The notes under the pieces: generated by a model
The model's input: the letters and a program-made list of their open reading frames with translations, nothing else
The model's database searches: none
What the model was told of the DNA's origin: nothing
Assembly (NCBI RefSeq): GCF_005893125.1
Contig: NZ_VCJS01000048.1
Location: 1-64,000, forward strand
DNA from: Nonomuraea basaltis
GTDB lineage: Bacteria; Actinomycetota; Actinomycetes; Streptosporangiales; Streptosporangiaceae
Reading direction: 5' to 3'
DNA: 64,000 nucleotides
Position numbers and translations under genes: made by a program
In this document: piece after piece, positions 49,369 through 57,715 of the stretch
Layout of the letters: each line of letters begins with the position of its first letter
Position numbering within the stretch: position 1 is the stretch's first letter

Positions 49369-50525
49369 GCGTCCGATGGTGTCACAATCACGGTCGGAAA
49401 GATCCCGGCCACGCGCCAGCCGCCGTCGGCCGCCGTGCCGGCGAGGAGCTCGCCGCCGACCCCTGCCACGCGCTCACGCATGCCCACCAGACCGAAGCCT
49501 CCGCCGCCGGCGGCCAGGACCCTGGGGCGCTCGACCGGCGCCTTGTTGCTCACCTCGACGCACAGCCGACCCTTTCGCACGGTGACGGAAACGGTCACCG
49601 GGGCGCCAGGCGCGTGGCGGCGCGCATTCGTCAAGGCCTCCAGGATCACGCGCTGGATGGCCAGCTGGACCTTTGACGTGAGCAGCACCTGGCGGGCCGG
49701 CGCGGTGACCCGCAAGATGGCGTCGGAGTCGCCCGATCTGGAGAAGTCGGCGACCAGTTTGGTCAAGTGGGCGATGAACTCGCCGGGTTGAACGGGTGGG
49801 GGTGTGTCCTCGCGGAGCAGGGATACCAGGTGGTTCATCGATTCCATCGTTTCCACGCCGGCCCGCTCGATGTTTTCCAGGATCCCGTCGATCTGTTCGG
49901 GGGCGGTCTCGCGGATCGTGCGGGCCGCCTGCGCCTGGATCACTATCGCGGTCGCGTGGTGCGCGACGAAGTCGTGGAGCTCGCGGGCGAGTTCCAGTCG
50001 CTCGTTGTGGCGCGCGGCCGCGATCGCGGCGGTCCTGCGGCCGTCGAGCATCCGAAGGTAGAACCCCAATCCGATCGCCGCGCTGGCGAGCAACCCGGAA
50101 AAGGCGGCGCCATCGTAGACGTCGTGCGGCTCGAGCGCCTGTCGGACGGGTAGGGCGGTCAGGGCGGCACACAGCGCGGCGCACAGCGCGACGACGGCGG
50201 CCGGCCGTGGCACCCGGTAGATCACGCGCACGAGAAGGATCAGCAGGCAGCTCGTCTCCAACATGCTCACCCATGCCGGGTGGGTCAGGCCCAGAGCCGT
50301 GGTCAGCAGCAGGGAGCCGCCGACGGCGATGCCGGTGGACCACTCCAGAGCCCCTCGCCGGAAGCTCAACCAGAGCAGCAGGACCGCGATGGGCCCGGAG
50401 ACGAGCGGGTGGACCGGAAGGTGATCAACTAACTCGGCATCCCGGTACATCTGCAGGTCAGACAGCCCCGCCAGACCGAGGCCCACACACAGCACGCAGC
50501 GGGTGAGCCGGGCGCGATACTCCAT
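49365..50525 (-). CDS. Sensor histidine kinase, NarX/DesK type (HisKA_3)
   Basis: A 386-residue membrane sensor. About five hydrophobic helices fill residues 10-160 with short loops, so the sensor is in or at the membrane. The HisKA_3 dimerisation domain has ERLELARELHDFVAHHATAIV with the phosphorylated His at 184. The HATPase domain has ALTNARRHAPGAPVTVSV (N box) and GGGGFGLVGMRERVAGVGGEL (G boxes, about 340-360). It pairs with the overlapping response regulator. The signal is unknown. It is first in its two-gene operon. Confidence 0.92.
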   Translation of the reverse strand: MEYRARLTRCVLCVGLGLAGLSDLQMYRDAELVDHLPVHPLVSGPIAVLLLWLSFRRGALEWSTGIAVGGSLLLTTALGLTHPAWVSMLETSCLLILLVRVIYRVPRPAAVVALCAALCAALTALPVRQALEPHDVYDGAAFSGLLASAAIGLGFYLRMLDGRRTAAIAAARHNERLELARELHDFVAHHATAIVIQAQAARTIRETAPEQIDGILENIERAGVETMESMNHLVSLLREDTPPPVQPGEFIAHLTKLVADFSRSGDSDAILRVTAPARQVLLTSKVQLAIQRVILEALTNARRHAPGAPVTVSVTVRKGRLCVEVSNKAPVERPRVLAAGGGGFGLVGMRERVAGVGGELLAGTAADGGWRVAGIFPTVIVTPSDA

Positions 50526-50656
50526 CCCGCGAGATTACGCCTTCGAAGCCCTTCGGGTTCCGCCATGCGTGTGCCTCGCCGACCTCGCATCCGGCAATGT
50601 GCCCCACCGTGAACGCCCGGCGACGTGTCCTCGGGGCGGCACAGAAGAGGTGAACT

Positions 50657-50938
50657 CTAGCCAGAGCCGAGCGAGCCGACCGTCACGCGCCACTCCCGCA
50701 GCTCGCGATCCTTGGTGACCTGTAGCTGTGTGTAGGGGTCCTGGTCGACGAGCGCCTGCGCCGCGGTCTCGTCCTCCGCCTGCAGGACGATCATGCCGGC
50801 CGTCAGGTCCGTGTAAGGGCCGGCCGCGACGAGGCTGCCCTGCTCCCAGAGCTTGTTCAGGTGTGCGAGATGGTCTTCGCGGCGCTCCGCTCTCAGCGGG
50901 GTGTCGTTGTAGCCGTAGGTCAGGACGAACAGTGCCAT
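50657..50938 (-). CDS. YciI-like protein
   Basis: A 93-residue YCII-family protein: MALFVLTYGY, then REDHLAHLNKLWEQGSLVAAGPYTD, where the His/Asp pair of the family's putative active site lies, and a terminal dimerisation strand. The fold is ferredoxin-like. Some members dechlorinate or act as muconolactone-isomerase-like enzymes, but most are uncharacterised. AAAGGAG lies nine bases before the ATG. It follows the amidohydrolase gene on the same strand by about 100 bp, so it may belong to the molybdenum-hydroxylase catabolic cluster upstream. Confidence 0.8.
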   Translation of the reverse strand: MALFVLTYGYNDTPLRAERREDHLAHLNKLWEQGSLVAAGPYTDLTAGMIVLQAEDETAAQALVDQDPYTQLQVTKDRELREWRVTVGSLGSG

Positions 50939-51042
50939 GTCGAGATACTCCTTTTCACTTCTACCGTTGGACGACCGGGACCGTCTGACGTCGCCGGTCA
51001 AAGCCCTCCGGGCCCCGCGGCCCCAGCTCCAGCAGTTCCAGG

Positions 51043-51951
51043 TCAGCCCTCCAGTCCGTACACCCGTCGTGCGTTGCCGGCGAAGACGTCGCGTCGGTCG
51101 GCGGGCGAGAGGTGGGCCAGTGCGTCCTTCCACGCGCCGACCAGCTGCGGCATGGTGGTCCAGATCTTCTCGACCGGGAAGTTGGTGCCGAACATGGCCC
51201 GGTCGGCGCCGAACCAGCCGATCACCTCGTCGGCGACGAAGGAGATGAGGTCGGGATCCACCCGGTGGACGAAGGTGCCCTGCCCAGTGAGCTTGACGAC
51301 GATGTTCTGCCGCTCGGCCAGCGCGGCCATCCCGGCCCGCCACGACTCGAGGCGCTCGTGCCCGATGAGCATGCCCGCGTGCACGAGGACGAAGGTGACG
51401 TCAGGGAAGGCCGCCGCCAGCTCGACCGCATCCGGCATCTGTTCGGGAAAGACCTGCAGCTCGAACAGCCAGCCGAGGTCGGCGAGTGCGCCGATGTTCT
51501 TGCGGAAGACCGGATCCTTCATGCGGTCGGGCGCAGTGGCGAACCGGAACTCCGGGCGCTCGTGCCAGTGCAGCTGCTGCCGGATCCCCCGGATCAGTGG
51601 CGTGAGCGCGGCCTGCCGTCGCATGATCTCCGGAGCGCCCTCGTCGAACATGTCGGCCGATGCGATGACGGCCATCGGCCAGCCCGTCTCCTGATGAACC
51701 TCGCGAAGCCATCGCACCTCGTCCACGACCCGGTCGAGCGGCCAGTTCGTCTGCACGTAGACCGACGCGCTGATGCCCGAGGCCGTGGCGTCGGCGACGT
51801 ATTCGTCGATCAGGTAGTCCCGCCTGATCGGCTCGTACGGGCCGAAGATCCGCGGCACCATCGGTCCGGACAGCCAAGGCAGGTCCCCGGCCCGCCAGAT
51901 GTGGTGGTGCGAGTCGACGATGTCGCCCGTGTAGCGGGTCGCCTCCGACAT
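51043..51951 (-). CDS. Amidohydrolase-family protein (COG3618, lactonase-like)
   Basis: A 302-residue TIM-barrel metallohydrolase. DIVDSHHHIWR at about 10-20 carries the HxH metal ligands. QLHWHERPEF, VLVHAGML (His ligand) and FGTNFPVEK (Asp/Asn region) follow. It resembles 2-pyrone-4,6-dicarboxylate lactonase and L-rhamnono/fucono-lactonase relatives that open lactone rings. It lies directly after the VWA gene (5 bp between) in the operon with a molybdenum hydroxylase, so it may hydrolyse the oxidised ring product. The ATG at 51951 was chosen; the longer frame upstream overlaps the VWA gene and has no homology. Confidence 0.82.
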   Translation of the reverse strand: MSEATRYTGDIVDSHHHIWRAGDLPWLSGPMVPRIFGPYEPIRRDYLIDEYVADATASGISASVYVQTNWPLDRVVDEVRWLREVHQETGWPMAVIASADMFDEGAPEIMRRQAALTPLIRGIRQQLHWHERPEFRFATAPDRMKDPVFRKNIGALADLGWLFELQVFPEQMPDAVELAAAFPDVTFVLVHAGMLIGHERLESWRAGMAALAERQNIVVKLTGQGTFVHRVDPDLISFVADEVIGWFGADRAMFGTNFPVEKIWTTMPQLVGAWKDALAHLSPADRRDVFAGNARRVYGLEG

Positions 51952-51956
51952 GACGA

Positions 51957-53072
51957 TCACTCCCTGGTCAAGGTCTGTACCTGCTCGTACGCCGTACGCA
52001 GGTCGCGTACGCCCGTGAGCGCGTCCACACTGCCGAGCACGGCCGACATGCCGCGGGTGATCGGCCGGTACGCCGGGTCGCAGGCAAGCGGCGACCACCA
52101 CAGCAACCGGTGGCTCAGCAGCGACAACCGCCGTACCGCCGCCTGCATGGGCCGGCAGTCGCCGCGTTCCAGGCCGTCTGAGAGCACGATCACCAGGGCG
52201 CCGCGCGCCACGGTGACATATCGGGCGTTGCCGAGGAACTCCTGCAGCGAGGCGCCGATCCGCGTCCCGCCCTCGGCGTCCAGGACGACGTCACTCAGCG
52301 AGCCGACGGCCGCGTCGACATCCCGGGCGCGCAGCGGCTCGGTGACGCGGGTCAGCCGGGTGCCGAAGGTGAACACCTCGACGCGGTCGAGGCGGCCGAC
52401 CGCGGCGTGGGCGAAGCGGAGGTAGTCGGCGCTGTGCTGCTTCATCGATCCGGACACGTCGATGAGCAGCAGCACACGGCGCTGCCGCCGCGGACGGTTC
52501 CGCCGCCGCAACGTCACGATCTCGCCGTGGCTGCGCCAGGACTCACGGCAGACCCTGGCGACGTCGATCCACGGACCTCGCCGGCCGGGCCGCCGGCGGC
52601 GCGACAGGACCGTCGGCACCGCGCGGGGCAGTTCCCGCCGCAGCAGCGAGAGCACCGCCCGGTCGTCCTCGCCCGCCGGGCCGAATACCGGGCGTCTCTC
52701 GCGCTCCGAGGAGCCGGCCTTCATGCCCGCCTCCCCGCCGAACGTCGCCGTGAGAGGAGCCTCGTCTCCCTGCCCGCGCGGCGCGAGGGCCTCGTCGTCG
52801 GGGAACTCCTGATCGGGGACGCGCTGTACCGCGGCCTCCCCGAACCAGCGCTCGAACGTGGGGGAGTAGACCTCCAGGTCCTCGTGGGCGGTGGTGAGCG
52901 TGGCCGCCCCGATCCAGTAGAGGTGCGTGGCGTCGCGCGGGCCGACGGCCTCGATCGCTTGAAGGAAGACCCGCTGTTTGGGAACCGGTACGCGAAGGCC
53001 CTGATCGTGCAGGTCCCGCAGGAACCCGTGCACGTGATCGCCGATGCGCACGACGAGGGACCGCTCAGTCAC
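51957..53072 (-). CDS. VWA-domain protein, CoxE-like
   Basis: A 371-residue protein. The N-terminal helical half (1-190) is followed by a VWA domain with a complete MIDAS motif DVSGSM at 205-210, the Thr in GTR and the later Asp in VIVLSDG. CoxE-like proteins work with a MoxR/CoxD ATPase to mature the molybdenum hydroxylase active site, for example by sulfuration of the Mo cofactor in CO dehydrogenase. The GTG start overlaps the stop of the MoxR gene by eight bases. Confidence 0.87.
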   Translation of the reverse strand: MTERSLVVRIGDHVHGFLRDLHDQGLRVPVPKQRVFLQAIEAVGPRDATHLYWIGAATLTTAHEDLEVYSPTFERWFGEAAVQRVPDQEFPDDEALAPRGQGDEAPLTATFGGEAGMKAGSSERERRPVFGPAGEDDRAVLSLLRRELPRAVPTVLSRRRRPGRRGPWIDVARVCRESWRSHGEIVTLRRRNRPRRQRRVLLLIDVSGSMKQHSADYLRFAHAAVGRLDRVEVFTFGTRLTRVTEPLRARDVDAAVGSLSDVVLDAEGGTRIGASLQEFLGNARYVTVARGALVIVLSDGLERGDCRPMQAAVRRLSLLSHRLLWWSPLACDPAYRPITRGMSAVLGSVDALTGVRDLRTAYEQVQTLTRE

Positions 53073-53922
53073 GGAACACCTCCGCGGCGTGGCGGCCGAG
53101 GAGTGCGAGATCCTCCTCGTGCTTGACGAGCAGCCCTGCGGACCGGCGCATCGCCTCCAGCCAGCTCGACCCCTCGCGGGCCAGCGTCTGCACGCCGCGG
53201 GCCCAGGAGACCGACTCCGCGATGCCCGGGCGCTTCAGCAAAGCCAATCCGCGGATCCGATGCACGGCGGCCACGAGGCGGGCCGCGCTTCTCTCGTCCA
53301 GACCCGGGGCCTGCGCCCGGATGATCGCTCGCTCCCGTTCGGTATCGGGAAAGGGGATCCAGTGGTAAAGGCACCGGCGCTTGAGCGCGTCGTGCAGTTC
53401 GCGGGTCCGGTTCGAGGTGAGGACGACGAACGGAACGCTCGCCGCCCTGATGATGCCGATCTCCGGGATGGTGATCTGAAAGTCGCCGAGGAACTCCAGA
53501 AGAAAGGCCTCGAACTCACTGTCCGCACGATCGATCTCGTCGATCAGCAGCACCGCACCGGATGCCGCCCGCAGAGACCGCAGCAGCGGGCGCTGCAGCA
53601 GGAACTCCTCGCGATAAAGGTCGCCGACGCCGCGCCCCTCCACCTCGGCGGCCCGCAGGGACAGCAGCTGCTTCGGGTAGTCCCACTCGTACAGGGCCTG
53701 GGAGGCGTCCAGCCCTTCGTAGCACTGCAGCCGGATCAGCTCGCGGTCGAGGACCCGGGCCAGAACGTTCGCGACCTCGGTCTTGCCGACCCCTGGCTCA
53801 CCCTCCAGCAGCAGCGGGAGCCCGAGCGTGCCGGCCAGGTGGACGGCGGTGAGCAAACCCTCATCGGCGAGGTAGCCCTCCGCACCCAGCCGCCGATCCA
53901 GCGCGTCCTGATCAACCAGCAC
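53065..53922 (-). CDS. MoxR-family AAA+ ATPase, CoxD-like
   Basis: A 285-residue AAA+ ATPase. Walker A GEPGVGKT at 41-48, Walker B VLLIDEID at about 124-131, sensor 1 Asn and Arg in LTSNRTREL, and the MoxR-type HWIPFPDTERERAI segment. It probably remodels the molybdenum hydroxylase together with the VWA protein downstream. The GTG start is 11 bp inside the preceding gene. Genes of this pair are nearly always beside CoxLMS/XDH-like operons, as here. Confidence 0.9.
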   Translation of the reverse strand: MLVDQDALDRRLGAEGYLADEGLLTAVHLAGTLGLPLLLEGEPGVGKTEVANVLARVLDRELIRLQCYEGLDASQALYEWDYPKQLLSLRAAEVEGRGVGDLYREEFLLQRPLLRSLRAASGAVLLIDEIDRADSEFEAFLLEFLGDFQITIPEIGIIRAASVPFVVLTSNRTRELHDALKRRCLYHWIPFPDTERERAIIRAQAPGLDERSAARLVAAVHRIRGLALLKRPGIAESVSWARGVQTLAREGSSWLEAMRRSAGLLVKHEEDLALLGRHAAEVFRD

Positions 53923-54928
53923 GGTCGCCCCGCAGCTCGTCGAGTCCGCGCAGCACCTTCTCCGGGGTGAACGGCATGCTCGTCAGCCGTACGCCGACCG
54001 CGTCGTACACGGCGTTGGCGATCGCGGGGATCGGCGCGTTCGCCGTCATCTCGCCGATTCCCTTGGCCCCGAACGGCCCGTTGCCGGCGGGCCGTTCGAG
54101 GAACACGCTCGTCTGCGCCGGGAGGTCGGCCGGCCCCGGCATCAGGTACTCGGTGAAATCGACCGGGCCGTGCTCGCGCGACTCCGGATAGTACGGCTCG
54201 GTCGACTCGAACAGCGCGTGCGACAGGCCCATCCAGGCGCCGCCCTCGACCTGCTGCGTCGCGAGGGCCGGGTTGAGCGCCCGGCCGATCTCGTAGGTGT
54301 TGTAGAGCCGCAGCACCTCGATCACGCCGGTCTCGTCGTCGACCGCGACCTCGGCCACCGTGCACGCGTGCGCCTGGCAGGAGTCCGGGTCCATCTCGCC
54401 GGTCTCCGGCACCGGGGTGCTCGGTTCCTTGAGGAAGATGCCCCGGCCGGAGATGGTCCGGCCCTGCCGGAAGTGCGCGGCGAGCGCGACGTCGCTGATG
54501 TGGATCTTCTTTTCCGACGATCCTTTGAGGCGGATGAAGCCCGTGCCGTCGGTCTCCAGATCCTCCGCGTCGACCTCCAGCTCGTCGGCGGCCACCTGGA
54601 GCATGACGTCCCGGGCCTCGCGCGCTGCCATGATCACGGCGTTGCCGACACGGTGGGTGCCGCGGCTGGCGAACGTCCCCATGCAGTGCGGGCCGGTGTC
54701 CGTGTCGGCGGTGTCGACGATGATGTTCTCGATCGGGATGCCGAGCGTCTCTGCCGCGCATTGGGCGACTATCGTCCGCAGCCCCTGGCCGAGATCCACC
54801 GAGGAGAGCGTGACGACGAATCCGCCCATCGTGGTGGCGTGGACGAGTGCCTGCGACGGGTCGCCGCCGAGGTTCATCCCGGTCGGGTAGTTGACCGCCG
54901 CATATCCGCGCCCGTGCCGTAACGCCAT
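53912..54928 (-). CDS. Xanthine dehydrogenase-family Mo-subunit, C-terminal half
   Basis: A 338-residue protein matching the second half of the molybdopterin-binding large subunit. Segments: SSVDLGQGLRTIVAQCAAETLG (about 42-63), FASRGTHRVGNAVIMAA (87-103), GRALNPALATQQVEGGAWMGLS (215-236) and FGAKGIGEMTANAPIPAIANA with the base Glu at 293. It lacks the first half, encoded just upstream in the same frame and separated by one TGA plus one codon. GGAGGG lies seven bases before this ATG, so it can be translated on its own. The two chains together equal one normal large subunit (797 residues). Confidence 0.88.
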   Translation of the reverse strand: MALRHGRGYAAVNYPTGMNLGGDPSQALVHATTMGGFVVTLSSVDLGQGLRTIVAQCAAETLGIPIENIIVDTADTDTGPHCMGTFASRGTHRVGNAVIMAAREARDVMLQVAADELEVDAEDLETDGTGFIRLKGSSEKKIHISDVALAAHFRQGRTISGRGIFLKEPSTPVPETGEMDPDSCQAHACTVAEVAVDDETGVIEVLRLYNTYEIGRALNPALATQQVEGGAWMGLSHALFESTEPYYPESREHGPVDFTEYLMPGPADLPAQTSVFLERPAGNGPFGAKGIGEMTANAPIPAIANAVYDAVGVRLTSMPFTPEKVLRGLDELRGDRAG

Positions 54929-54931
54929 CGC

Positions 54932-56311
54932 TCAGCCCTCCGATCGCTCGGTCGACGACATCGCCCGGTACTCCGGCGGAAGGTCGTGCCCCACCAGGTC
55001 GGCGGCGCTCTGGATCACCTCGACCAGCGCCGTGCCGGACGCGATCTTGCGATGCGCCTTCATGTCGCCGTCCCGGTAGGCGTTCTTGAGCCGAAGCTGC
55101 AGCGGGTCCATGTTCAGCTCCCGGGCGATGCGGTCCATGTGCGACTCCAGCGCGAAGTCGCCGATCGTGACGCCGAACCCGCGCATGGCGCTGGACGGTG
55201 TCCGGTTCGTGTAGACGCAGTAGGCGTCGACGTGGACGTTCGGGATCGTGTACGGGCCGGGCATGTGCGCCGCCGCCTTGGTGGTGCCGTACGGGCTGTG
55301 CCGGGAGTACGCGCCCGCGTCCACGTAGAGCGTGATGTTGCGGGCGACGATCCGGCCGTCGTCCATGATGCCGTCCTTGATGGAGATGCGCTCGGCCGCG
55401 CGCGGGGACGACACCTGCATCTCCTCGGCGCGGCTGTAGACATACTTGGCGGGCCGGCCGGTGAGCGTGGCGGCGATGCAGGCGAGCGGCTCGACGATGA
55501 CGTCGACCTTGCCGCCGAAGCCGCCCCCCACGGTGCCCCCGACGACGCGCAGGCTGGTGGGCGGGACACCGAGGATGAGCGCGGTGTTGTCGAGGGTGAA
55601 GAAGGCGGCCTGGGTGTTGGTGTGTATCCGGAGCCGGCCGTCGCCCTGGGGGACGACGATGCAGCCGGTCGGCTCGGTCGGCGCGTGTTCGATCGGCGAG
55701 GAGCTGTAGCGGCCCTCGATGATGTGGTCCGCCTCCGCGAAGCCCCGGTCGACGTCGCCGAAACGGATCCGGCGGCAGTGATGTCCCTCGTACACGAAGT
55801 GGTTGGCGCCCGCCTGCTTGATGATCGGGGCGCCGTCGGCCAGCGCCTCCTCGACGTCGAGGACGGCGGGCAGGTCGGTGTAGTCGACCGCGACCCGGGC
55901 CGCGCCCTCGCGGGCGGCGTCCTCGGTCTCGGCGACCACGGCGACGATCGGCTCGCCGCGGTAGAGGACCCGATCCACGGCCAGCACCGGCTCGTCGTCG
56001 GGCCCCACGCCGATCAGGCGCAGGACGGTGTACCAGTTGTTCGGCACATCCTCGTGGGTGATGACACGAAGCACGCCCGGGACCCCGAGGGCGCCGGAGA
56101 CGTCGACCCGGTTGATGAGGGCGTGGTGCCGCGTGGACCGGTGGATCTTGACGTGCGTCATCTCCGGCAGCGTCATGTCCTCGAAGAAGACCGTGCGGCC
56201 GGTGACGTGACCGCGGGCGTCCGAGCGCGGGACGGCGGAGCCGATGACGGTGAAGTCGCCCGCACGCTCGTCCTTGAAGTACGCGGTGTCGATCGGGGTG
56301 ACGCGCGCCAT
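54932..56311 (-). CDS. Xanthine dehydrogenase-family Mo-subunit, N-terminal half
   Basis: A 459-residue protein with the first half of the large subunit. VTGRTVFFEDM (about 37-46) begins the family pattern. RGEPIVAVVAET, GGTVGGGFGGK (258-268, the Gln/Phe loop next to the Mo) and SSAMRGFG (373-380, the Arg loop) follow. The CO-dehydrogenase signature AYRCSFR is absent, so this is not a CO dehydrogenase. Purines, nicotinate-like heterocycles or aldehydes are possible substrates. The chain ends in a linker-like YRAMSSTERSEG at a TGA. Its ATG shares one base with the stop of the iron-sulfur gene (TGATG). Confidence 0.88.
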   Translation of the reverse strand: MARVTPIDTAYFKDERAGDFTVIGSAVPRSDARGHVTGRTVFFEDMTLPEMTHVKIHRSTRHHALINRVDVSGALGVPGVLRVITHEDVPNNWYTVLRLIGVGPDDEPVLAVDRVLYRGEPIVAVVAETEDAAREGAARVAVDYTDLPAVLDVEEALADGAPIIKQAGANHFVYEGHHCRRIRFGDVDRGFAEADHIIEGRYSSSPIEHAPTEPTGCIVVPQGDGRLRIHTNTQAAFFTLDNTALILGVPPTSLRVVGGTVGGGFGGKVDVIVEPLACIAATLTGRPAKYVYSRAEEMQVSSPRAAERISIKDGIMDDGRIVARNITLYVDAGAYSRHSPYGTTKAAAHMPGPYTIPNVHVDAYCVYTNRTPSSAMRGFGVTIGDFALESHMDRIARELNMDPLQLRLKNAYRDGDMKAHRKIASGTALVEVIQSAADLVGHDLPPEYRAMSSTERSEG

Positions 56312-56814
56312 CAGACCTCGGCCTCCGCGTTCGCGAGCGGGGTGCCGCGGCGGCGTTCCGCGGCGGCGAGGACGGCGGCTATGATCGGCTCGTATCCCGT
56401 GCAGCGGCAGACGTTGCCGCAGATCGCCTCGGTGACATCCTGACGGGTCGGATTCTGCTTCCGGTTGAGCAGTGCCGTGGCGGACATGATCATCCCGGGG
56501 GTGCAGAACCCACATTGCGTCGCGAAGAGGTCGACGAACGCCTGCTGTACGTCGCCGAGCCGGTCGCCGTCGGCCAAGCCCTCGATCGTCTCCACGGTAG
56601 AGCCGTCGATCGTCACGACGGGGATCAGGCACGAGACCACGGGCCGGCCGTCCAGTAGCACCGTGCAACTGCCGCAGCCTCCTTGCGCGCAGCCGCGCTT
56701 GGCCCCCATCAGCCCGAACGTTTCGCGCAGTGCGCTCAGCAGCGTCGTCGACGGCCGGGCGATCAGCTCCCGCTCGGTGCCGTTCAGCTTGAGCGTGACG
56801 ATTCTCGAGGGCAT
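56311..56814 (-). CDS. Molybdenum hydroxylase iron-sulfur subunit (CoxS/XdhC-like)
   Basis: A 167-residue 2x[2Fe-2S] protein. The plant-ferredoxin-type cluster uses C42, C47, C50 (GCAQGGCGSC) and C62. The second cluster uses C101 and C104 (CGFCTPG) with C136 and C138 (VCRCTGY). It carries electrons from the Mo centre to the FAD subunit. Length is standard for the family. It lies between the FAD and Mo subunit genes, the order FAD-FeS-Mo being the common one. Confidence 0.93.
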   Translation of the reverse strand: MPSRIVTLKLNGTERELIARPSTTLLSALRETFGLMGAKRGCAQGGCGSCTVLLDGRPVVSCLIPVVTIDGSTVETIEGLADGDRLGDVQQAFVDLFATQCGFCTPGMIMSATALLNRKQNPTRQDVTEAICGNVCRCTGYEPIIAAVLAAAERRRGTPLANAEAEV

Positions 56815-56825
56815 GCGATCCCCTT

Positions 56826-57623
56826 TCAGGCCCCGAGCAGGGCGCGACGCAGGTGGACGGGGTAGACCCGGGCGCGGTACCAGGCGGAGGCGTAGGCGTC
56901 GTCGAACGGCTTGATGACGTCGGCTTCGGCCGCCTGGGCGACGACTTCGGCGTTCAGCGGCGCGCCCAGCAGAACGCGTTCTGCGCCGACCGCACGCACC
57001 AAGCGGCGCGCCACGCCGCCGAGCACGAGACGGATGTCGCCGACCAGGCCGTCCTCGATCGTGATCCGGGCCGCCACCGTCACGATGGATCCTGAGTTGA
57101 GCCGCCGCCGGCTCGCCTTGTAAAACCGGAACGCGTCCTTGGCCGGAGCGGTGAACCGGACGCGGGTCACCAAGTCGCCCGCCCGCAGGTCATCGGTGAC
57201 GACCCGCTCGAGCGGCTCGCGGCGTGCGCCGTCGGCGCCGAGCACGTCCAGCTCCGCGTCCAGGGCCAGAAGAGCCGCCGCCAGGTCGCCGTACGGTTGC
57301 GGCACGAAAAGATTGCCGGCCACTGTGGCGAGGCTGCGAACCGGCGGCGAGGCGATCGACCGCACACAGCCGGACAGGTAGTTCAACCGATCGTCGTCCT
57401 CGATCTCCGCGAGAGTGGTGGCCGCGCCCAGGGCCACCATGTCGCCTTCGACGTCGATGCCGGATAATCCCGCCCTGCGCAGGCTGACCAGCCGCAGGTC
57501 GCCGCCGGCTTGATCGTTCAGCCGGGCCATCAGATAGGTGCCGCCTCCGAGGGGCACGGCCCCGGCCTGAAGTGCCGCATGAGCCGCTTCGGGGCTCTCG
57601 GATGTCTGAACGGAGGTCAGCAT
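56826..57623 (-). CDS. Molybdenum hydroxylase FAD-binding subunit (CoxM-like)
   Basis: A protein of about 265 residues. The FAD motif GAVPLGGGTYLMARLN (about 21-36) and the second FAD loop SPPVRSLATVAGNLFVPQPYGDLAAALLAL (about 92-121) are clear. RLNSGSIVTVAARITI lies in the C-terminal CO_deh_flav_C domain. It passes electrons to the final acceptor. The ATG at 57623 has GGAG five bases upstream; a GTG two codons earlier has none. It is the first gene of the operon, and the 20-bp palindrome lies ten bases before it. Confidence 0.9.
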   Translation of the reverse strand: MLTSVQTSESPEAAHAALQAGAVPLGGGTYLMARLNDQAGGDLRLVSLRRAGLSGIDVEGDMVALGAATTLAEIEDDDRLNYLSGCVRSIASPPVRSLATVAGNLFVPQPYGDLAAALLALDAELDVLGADGARREPLERVVTDDLRAGDLVTRVRFTAPAKDAFRFYKASRRRLNSGSIVTVAARITIEDGLVGDIRLVLGGVARRLVRAVGAERVLLGAPLNAEVVAQAAEADVIKPFDDAYASAWYRARVYPVHLRRALLGA

Positions 57624-57632
57624 GCGCACTCC

Positions 57633-57652
57633 AATTATCGATATCGATAATT
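57633..57652. promoter_or_regulatory. Perfect 20-bp palindrome, probable GntR operator
   Basis: AATTATCGATATCGATAATT is a complete palindrome in an AT-rich patch, ten bases before the first gene of the Mo-hydroxylase operon and about 60 bases before the divergent GntR gene. FadR-subfamily GntR regulators bind sites of this size. A role as repressor site for both directions is inferred. Confidence 0.65.
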
Positions 57653-57715
57653 AACATACGTGGCATGATTTAAGAGTCAAGGGTTCTCTGGCCCCTCAAC
57701 GTCACAGGAGGTTTG

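Noticed and set aside
54929..54934. TGA in the Mo-subunit gene considered as selenocysteine
   Set aside because: No SECIS-like stem is obvious after it, the position lies in a linker, not the active site, and a good ribosome-binding site and ATG follow directly.
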